IMG/VR virus record: IMGVR_UViG_3300010885_041055
Coordinates: 1-30,005 of that record
DNA length: 30,005 bases
Origin: a virus
Strand: one strand, 5' to 3'
Made by a program: the position numbers and the translations under genes. The notes beneath the pieces were generated by a model. The model had not been told where the DNA came from. It did no database searches and saw only the letters and a list, made by a program, of their open reading frames with translations. This document shows, piece by piece, positions 25,926 through 30,005 of this stretch (positions within the stretch are counted from its first letter, which is position 1; each line of letters opens with the position of its first letter).

Positions 25926-26450
25926 ATGCCATTAAATACATCTGATTTTATACCGGGCTCCTTGTCGGGCAGTGCAGAATTATTTTCTAAAGGATCTGCA
26001 TTTAACAAAACCATCACCCTTGACGGTGTGCCCGAAGGAAACGAAAAGTTCATAGTCAAGTTGCGAAAAAATAGTACCTCCGGCGAAGTTGTTGCGTCAA
26101 GTGACATTATTAGATTAAATGATACTAGCCAGGCAGACGAAGCAGCAGTTTATAACTTGTCCGCCAGTGCCTTTGCAGTGGCCGAAGGAAGTAGTGTTGT
26201 GATCACCCTTACTACTATAAATGTACCAAATGGCACAACAGTGCCTTATAACATAACAGGCATCTCTTCTGCTGATATAGGTTTATCACCATTGGTAGGA
26301 ACATTCACTGTTACATCAGTTGGTGTAGCAACTGCTACACTCACACTGGCATTGACACAGGACAACATTGCTGAAAACAATCAAGTCATGACAGTCACGC
26401 TAACTGGTATTACTCCAGTCACACTTGTAAGAGTCACAATTATTGGGTAA
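25926..26450 (+). CDS. Calx-beta-like protein, probably the detached C-terminal half of the upstream gene
   Basis: A 174-residue protein. Residues 4-68 (TSDFIPGSLSGSAELF, then GVPEGNEKFIVKLRKNSTSG and RLNDTS) look like the second half of a Calx-beta-like domain. Residues 76-161 form a complete copy (AEGSSVVITLTTINVPNGTT, later DNIAENNQVMTVTL). It is in the same frame as the upstream adhesin; two TAA stops (25905-25907 and 25920-25922) separate them. No ribosome binding site is visible before the ATG, so expression may depend on re-initiation after the upstream stop 18 bases away. It ends just before the terminator. A virion surface role is inferred. Confidence 0.65.
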   Translation: MPLNTSDFIPGSLSGSAELFSKGSAFNKTITLDGVPEGNEKFIVKLRKNSTSGEVVASSDIIRLNDTSQADEAAVYNLSASAFAVAEGSSVVITLTTINVPNGTTVPYNITGISSADIGLSPLVGTFTVTSVGVATATLTLALTQDNIAENNQVMTVTLTGITPVTLVRVTIIG

Positions 26451-26453
26451 TAA

Positions 26454-26478
26454 AAAACAGGACCTCGGGTCCTGTTTT
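26454..26478. terminator. Bidirectional rho-independent terminator
   Basis: A perfect 11-bp stem (AAAACAGGACC at 26454-26464 with GGTCCTGTTTT at 26468-26478) and a 3-base loop. A-runs and T-runs flank it on both sides. It lies 3 bases after the last plus-strand structural gene and 20 bases after the end of thyX on the minus strand, so it can stop both convergent units. Confidence 0.92.
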
Positions 26479-26498
26479 ATTATCAATTTTCAATCATA

Positions 26499-27182
26499 TC
26501 ACTGAGTTATATACTCATCGGCCATTGGGAAAACTGCCGTAATTGCTCGGGCACAGGCCAGTGCGACAAGTTGATGTTCTTTCTGTGTACCATTTGCACT
26601 GCGCAATTCAATAAAATGAATCCAAGAACGTAATGTTCCATTCATATATAATCGGCTTACTGTGTTGCCTTCGGGCAGTACTACCCGAGCCTGTTCTTTT
26701 GCAATACCGTGATCAACAGCCCAGGCGTATGCTTCTTGTGCTCGGTTGATTACTCCTTGTTGCATCTGTTCCCATTGCCATGCTAGTCGACGACCATCAT
26801 CGGTAGTTAGATCCAGTTCAATGCTATTCTGTCTGTTTTTAGTATCCTGGAGTCGGGCCTCTCTGATCTCAAAACTAAGATCCTTTGTTGGATCTGCATA
26901 CCGTTGGCTAAACTCTTGAAAAGCAAAGCTACGATGTCGCAGGATTTGTCTTGCAATATCACGAGTTGTTTCAATCTCTAAACAAGCACTGACCATTTCA
27001 AGTGGGCTCCAATGTGCATGTTTGACCAAATACCGAATCAGCTTTTCACTAGTTTCTGTGTTAAGTTGATTAGAAGGATTGCTAACGCGAGCACAATAAG
27101 CAATTAGCTCTTGTGCATCAACAATGCCTTGTTGTGCAAACTCAGCCGTGGGTTGTGAATAAGATAAAAGTGAGACTTTCAT
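26499..27182 (-). CDS. thyX: Flavin-dependent thymidylate synthase ThyX
   Basis: A 227-residue enzyme that methylates dUMP to dTMP using methylene-tetrahydrofolate and FAD with NAD(P)H. The ThyX motif RHRx7S is complete: R82-H83-R84 and S92 in RHRSFAFQEFSQRY. Other family segments are VSNPSNQ (33-39), HAHWSPLEM (55-63), VVLPEGNTVSRLYMNG and LRSWIHFIELRSA near the end. Length is normal. It is the last gene of the minus-strand operon and overlaps the upstream gene by four bases (ATGA). Phages carry it to supply dTTP during replication, often when the host relies on ThyX or to boost host synthesis. Confidence 0.97.
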   Translation of the reverse strand: MKVSLLSYSQPTAEFAQQGIVDAQELIAYCARVSNPSNQLNTETSEKLIRYLVKHAHWSPLEMVSACLEIETTRDIARQILRHRSFAFQEFSQRYADPTKDLSFEIREARLQDTKNRQNSIELDLTTDDGRRLAWQWEQMQQGVINRAQEAYAWAVDHGIAKEQARVVLPEGNTVSRLYMNGTLRSWIHFIELRSANGTQKEHQLVALACARAITAVFPMADEYITQ

Positions 27183-27520
27183 AGGTCTTTAAGAATTTCG
27201 TCTGTGATTGGTTGAACAGCACTTACAACATCATCGATGCTGACAAAAAAGTCAACGTCCACAATGATATTGTCTAGTGCCTTGAGTTTCAAGTCTAACA
27301 TTTCTTCGATATCAACTGGATCAATACCGTCTTTAAGTAGCTCTTTGATGTCAATGTTAACTACTGTTCCGTCGATTAAATTTACACTAAGCGACTGTAG
27401 CATGGTAATAGGGACTTCGTCTTTTTCTACTTGTTTAAGAATGCTTTTCCATTGATCTCGAAGGGTAACATTAATCTTTTTTAGCTTCGACCGGGGTTTT
27501 TTTCTTGGTTGAACGGACAT
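27179..27520 (-). CDS. Conserved-looking phage protein of unknown function, 113 residues
   Basis: The first 17 residues are very basic (MSVQPRKKPRSKLKKIN); the rest is acidic and partly helical (VNIDIKELLKDGIDPVDIEE, then DNIIVDVDFFVSIDDVVSAV). I recall similar proteins in T4-like cyanophages but know no function. Its stop overlaps the thyX start (ATGA), implying translational coupling. Its first 50 bases overlap the end of the upstream gene in another frame, and the ATG lies at the end of an eight-A run with no clear ribosome binding site. The next in-frame ATG is at codon 40, too late to keep the whole protein. Confidence 0.7.
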   Translation of the reverse strand: MSVQPRKKPRSKLKKINVTLRDQWKSILKQVEKDEVPITMLQSLSVNLIDGTVVNIDIKELLKDGIDPVDIEEMLDLKLKALDNIIVDVDFFVSIDDVVSAVQPITDEILKDL

Positions 27521-28145
27521 TTTTTTTAGTCTTTGGGAATAATGCCGCTGCTTCTGTTAGCAAACGGTCTGCTTCTTGCATCATTGATTCGGCATTCTTT
27601 TTCATAGTAGCAGCCTGATTGATACGATCCCGTGCTAGGTCTTCATCGCTGAGTGCTTCAGTTAGAGATGCTGTGATTGGAGCAGGAGTTGATCTACTAT
27701 TTTTGGGCACTCCCACTTCACGCACATCTTGTGTACGTTTTTTACCAGTCATACCAGTGTTTGAATCAAGGTCTTTCAATCGTTTAATTGCATCTTCACC
27801 TAAGGCCATCTCAGACAAAATGGAGTTCAATTCATCAAGACGAACCGAACTGTTATTTGTAGGCGTGACCAAAATTTGATTAGTTGGTACCTTTTTCATA
27901 AGTCCATCTTTATGCAAGGCCTCCAGGCAGTTGCGACCGTCGTGCATTAAACTTCTGAATAATGCATCTGACAGATTGTCTGCTTGTTGCCCAACTGGAC
28001 TTTCAAGAACCTTCATTACCACGTCGTGATATAGTCTAGGTAACAAATCGCTATATGCTACCAAGCACATATGGTCTTCACCAGGTATTACTCGAAATAG
28101 AATAACTACTTTTTTGTCGTTGTGTTTTCCAACATGTTTATACAT
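27471..28145 (-). CDS. Phage protein of unknown function with basic tail, 224 residues
   Basis: The N-terminal 80 residues form a compact domain (MYKHVGKHNDKKVVILFRVI, then PGEDHMCLVAYSDLLPRLYH). A linker follows. Residues about 165-205 are helical (DEDLARDRINQAATMKKNAE, then MMQEADRLLTEAAALF), and the last 20 residues are Lys-rich (KKNVRSTKKKTPVEAKKD), suggesting nucleic-acid or acidic-partner binding. The start is ATG with AAAGGAAA 6 bases upstream. It lies 18 bases after the preceding small gene and overlaps the next by 50 bases. It resembles hypothetical proteins I recall from T4-like aquatic phages; no function is known to me. Confidence 0.75.
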   Translation of the reverse strand: MYKHVGKHNDKKVVILFRVIPGEDHMCLVAYSDLLPRLYHDVVMKVLESPVGQQADNLSDALFRSLMHDGRNCLEALHKDGLMKKVPTNQILVTPTNNSSVRLDELNSILSEMALGEDAIKRLKDLDSNTGMTGKKRTQDVREVGVPKNSRSTPAPITASLTEALSDEDLARDRINQAATMKKNAESMMQEADRLLTEAAALFPKTKKNVRSTKKKTPVEAKKD

Positions 28146-28163
28146 GATATTTCCTTTGTTGAT

Positions 28164-28391
28164 TTATTCAGTTTCTTCTGATTTGCCTTGGGCTTCGTGT
28201 GCAGCAGCCAAAAATGCTGCAATACGATCATAAAGTCCGCCAACAGTTGATAATTCGTTGGCCTTCCAAACGCCGCGTGTTGACGCAGTTCCTAGTGCTT
28301 GAAGCATTGCACTTAAATCCTGTAGCGTCAATGTTGGACGAGCTTCTGTTGGTTGATCCACACTTGAAGTGGTAGTTGTTTCAGATATCAT
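28164..28391 (-). CDS. Small phage protein of unknown function, 75 residues
   Basis: Starts at ATG with a good GGAG site 7 bases upstream. Residues 1-18 are Thr/Ser-rich and disordered; residues 20-66 (LTLQDLSAMLQALGTASTRG, then VWKANELSTVGGLYDRIAAF followed by LAAAHE) predict two or three amphipathic helices. This helical segment resembles small proteins I recall from T4-like cyanophages, all of unknown role. It lies between two other small genes on the same strand with gaps of 47 and 18 bases. Confidence 0.75.
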   Translation of the reverse strand: MISETTTTSSVDQPTEARPTLTLQDLSAMLQALGTASTRGVWKANELSTVGGLYDRIAAFLAAAHEAQGKSEETE

Positions 28392-28438
28392 TATTAATCT
28401 CCGTTGATAAACATATTTAATGTTAGACCGTCGGGTGC

Positions 28439-28729
28439 CTAAAATTTATTAATCTCAGGTAAAGATAAAGCAAAATAAGAAGCTTCGCTATGAATTTCAA
28501 ATGCAGCACGACTACATAGTATCAAATTGGTAACACCGTTATTGCTATTGCTACTAGCAACTTGTCCAAAATAAAATCGTCCCTGCAAATTGCTATAAAT
28601 CCAATCAGTGACTTTTTTAGAGGAACAACTCATGTCAAAGTCCACTGCAAAAAAATGCAGTGGACATCGACTGACTATTCTCAAATTGGCTACACTAAGC
28701 GGATTAGGCTGGTAAAATTGTAGTGACAA
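28439..28729 (-). CDS. Small phage protein of unknown function, 96 residues, TTG start
   Basis: The frame starts with TTG at 28729-28727 preceded by AGGAAG, and overlaps the upstream gene by 26 bases. The later part (KKVTDWIYSNLQGRFYFG, then AAFEIHSEASYFALSLPEIN) looks like a small alpha/beta phage protein, with the ending typical of such proteins. An ATG at 28633-28631 (residue 33) is an alternative start giving about 64 residues; it follows a perfect hairpin (28640-28665). The segment before it (CPLHFFAVDFDM) looks protein-like, which favours the longer form. No known function. Confidence 0.6.
   Translation of the reverse strand: MSLQFYQPNPLSVANLRIVSRCPLHFFAVDFDMSCSSKKVTDWIYSNLQGRFYFGQVASSNSNNGVTNLILCSRAAFEIHSEASYFALSLPEINKF
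28640..28665 (-). other. Perfect 10-bp hairpin inside a small gene
   Basis: GTCCACTGCA (28640-28649) and TGCAGTGGAC (28656-28665) are perfect inverted repeats around a six-base loop (T6 on the coding strand). It falls within the 96-residue gene, 6 bases upstream of an internal in-frame ATG. No T-run follows, so it is not a typical terminator. Confidence 0.7.
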
Positions 28730-28955
28730 TATCTTCTTCCTGAACTTCGAGATCCAACCTGTCCTTCAAATATTCACTTGCAGTGTCAACAAAGGTATTT
28801 AACAAGTGCGGTTGACCAGTCATGATTGAAATCTCAGCTGCTCTGGCCAAGTCATCCAGGTACCGTTCGCAGTCTAATAATTTTAAAGTCAGAGACTTGG
28901 CCAGCTCTTGCGCCTCTGCCAGATCTGTAATTGTTGTGGGGTTGGTAACTTTCAT
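28704..28955 (-). CDS. Small helical phage protein of unknown function, 83 residues
   Basis: The ATG at 28955-28953 overlaps the stop of the HExxH/VWA gene as ATGA, so it is probably translated by coupling. The sequence predicts long helices (DLAEAQELAKSLTLKLLDCE, then RYLDDLARAAEISIM; later FVDTASEYLKDRLDLEVQEE) and has an acidic C-terminus. The last 26 bases overlap the next gene. Its tight link to the VWA gene suggests a partner role, which is inference. I do not recognise the family. Confidence 0.7.
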   Translation of the reverse strand: MKVTNPTTITDLAEAQELAKSLTLKLLDCERYLDDLARAAEISIMTGQPHLLNTFVDTASEYLKDRLDLEVQEEDIVTTILPA

Positions 28956-30005
28956 TTTGCAGCATCCTCATAGTGAGCCCAGATACCGAATGGTGCTTCT
29001 GCGCCAGGGTTACCTTTGATAATCCAAACAGTATCGCAGTAATCTGGGTCGCCCCAGCTACCGTATGGCATACCGTCTGTGAACACAATCAATTTTTTGG
29101 GTTGAATATCTTCTTCTTTCATGTAGCGCCAATTGGCCATAAAGTCTGTACCGCCACCGCCCTTGGGCTCATAGGTTCCAATACTTTCCATATTGTCGTG
29201 TGTGAACTGTTGCAGGTTATAAACGTCGGTGTCAAAGGACCAAACACTAATTTTATAATCTGAGTATGAATCCATAATGCCTTGGATCTCACCAAGGAAT
29301 ATCTTCAATTCAGCTTCGCCGATACTGCCCGACGTGTCAATGGCAACACACAAGTCTACAGTTTCACCGGGTTTCATTCCAGGCAAAATTGCATCCATGT
29401 GCCAGCTTCGACGGTTGGGCTTGCTCCAGCTAAAGTCATCTTTGATTGTGCTTTGTATCTGCTGCAACAACAGTTCTCGCCAATCGATCACACTTTCGGT
29501 CATGTCTTTGATCAGCCGCTTGACACCCAATGGCAAGTCGCCGGTACCACAGGCCTGTGCTGCTTGTAAAATTGCTTCTTTGACTTCGTCACGCAGAGCT
29601 TTACGTTGATCCTTAGACAACTTTGGCCTGCCGTCTTTGCCTTCGTTGTCACCATCATCACCATCACCTTCGTCATCATCCAGGTGTTCATCTAGCAATT
29701 GATCCAGCAATTGCTGCATATTGATCTTCTTGGCATTTTTATACAAATCGTCGTAGACTTCTTCGTAGCTCATGCCCCGATATTTGCGATCATACAAGAT
29801 TGGAACAGTGGTAATTTTTTGCCCAATATTGTGATCAATAAGATCGCTGTTAACACAATAGTCAGCGGCAATATTACTCAATACAGGATCACGGTCTTGC
29901 CGGCGTCCCAAGTGGTCATATACCACGTGAAGTACTTCATGCCCAAACAAAAATTCACATTCTTTAAGACTCAACCGCTGAATGAAAGTGCTGTTATACC
30001 AAAAA
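28952..30005 (-). CDS. VWA-domain protein with zinc-peptidase-like N-terminus (DUF2201 type), 5' end outside window
   Basis: The N-terminal part has HEVLHVVYDH (nt 29941-29912), a HExxH metal motif of the predicted metallopeptidase half of DUF2201 proteins. An Asp/Gly-rich linker (DDDEGDGDDGDNEG) follows. The C-terminal half is a VWA-like domain with a MIDAS motif DTSGS (about nt 29338-29324), a GGGGTD segment and VFTDG. A TTG lies at 29974, but the frame stays open to the edge and reads FWYNSTFIQR just before it, as in family members, so the true start lies beyond 30005. In bacteria such proteins often act with a MoxR-type AAA ATPase encoded next to them. Function in phages is unknown. Confidence 0.88.
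   Translation of the reverse strand, partial: FWYNSTFIQRLSLKECEFLFGHEVLHVVYDHLGRRQDRDPVLSNIAADYCVNSDLIDHNIGQKITTVPILYDRKYRGMSYEEVYDDLYKNAKKINMQQLLDQLLDEHLDDDEGDGDDGDNEGKDGRPKLSKDQRKALRDEVKEAILQAAQACGTGDLPLGVKRLIKDMTESVIDWRELLLQQIQSTIKDDFSWSKPNRRSWHMDAILPGMKPGETVDLCVAIDTSGSIGEAELKIFLGEIQGIMDSYSDYKISVWSFDTDVYNLQQFTHDNMESIGTYEPKGGGGTDFMANWRYMKEEDIQPKKLIVFTDGMPYGSWGDPDYCDTVWIIKGNPGAEAPFGIWAHYEDAAK

Noticed and set aside
27519-27530. Programmed -1 frameshift at the eight-A run
   Set aside because: A -1 shift would not enter the downstream gene, which is in the +1 frame; only a +1 shift or transcript slippage would join them.

Overview
This window is a piece of a tailed-phage genome of the T4 superfamily (contractile-tail myovirus) with AT-rich DNA and tightly packed genes. 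The evidence is a run of baseplate genes in T4-like order (gp48-, gp53-, hub-, gp5-, gp25- and gp6-like), a gp55-like late sigma factor beside the start of a gp47-like recombination nuclease, and a perfect T4-type late promoter (TATAAATA) in front of the structural block. Module types common in phages from marine and freshwater samples (a short Gly/Thr-rich module, YHYH, Calx-beta-like and putative-Ig repeats, an S74 chaperone) suggest an aquatic bacterial host. The host cannot be named from the sequence.

Layout. (1) 1-1042, minus strand: start of a gp47-like metallophosphoesterase and the gp55-like late sigma factor. The sigma frame runs upstream of every ATG, GTG and TTG to a strong ribosome binding site followed by ATT. 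(2) 1043-1172: divergent control region with a sigma70-like promoter facing left and the late promoter facing right. (3) 1173-26450, plus strand: the virion block. It holds tail-tube cap, wedge gp53, a large hub protein, a gp5-like spike with a C-terminal muralytic domain, gp25, an enlarged gp6, a 3,690-residue structural protein with a YHYH domain, a 48-residue protein, a 208-residue structural protein, an S74 tail fibre, an Ig-repeat adhesin and a Calx-beta-like protein. (4) 26454-26478: a bidirectional terminator between convergent transcription units. (5) 26499-30005, minus strand: a tightly overlapping operon with a HExxH/VWA protein (running off the right edge), five small genes of unknown function and a flavin-dependent thymidylate synthase (ThyX).

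How it fits together. The gp55-like factor would direct RNA polymerase to the late promoter at 1145 and so switch on the baseplate and tail genes that follow. The left-facing and right-hand minus-strand genes belong to recombination, nucleotide metabolism and unknown early or middle functions.

Most notable: a Calx-beta-like domain appears to be cut in two by an Ig-repeat cassette of about 1.6 kb, leaving two genes in the same reading frame; a module of about 45 residues recurs once in gp6 and twice in the giant protein; and the late sigma factor seems to start at a non-canonical ATT codon. No tRNA, rRNA, CRISPR array or insertion sequence was seen, and no gene-free stretch exceeds about 130 bases.
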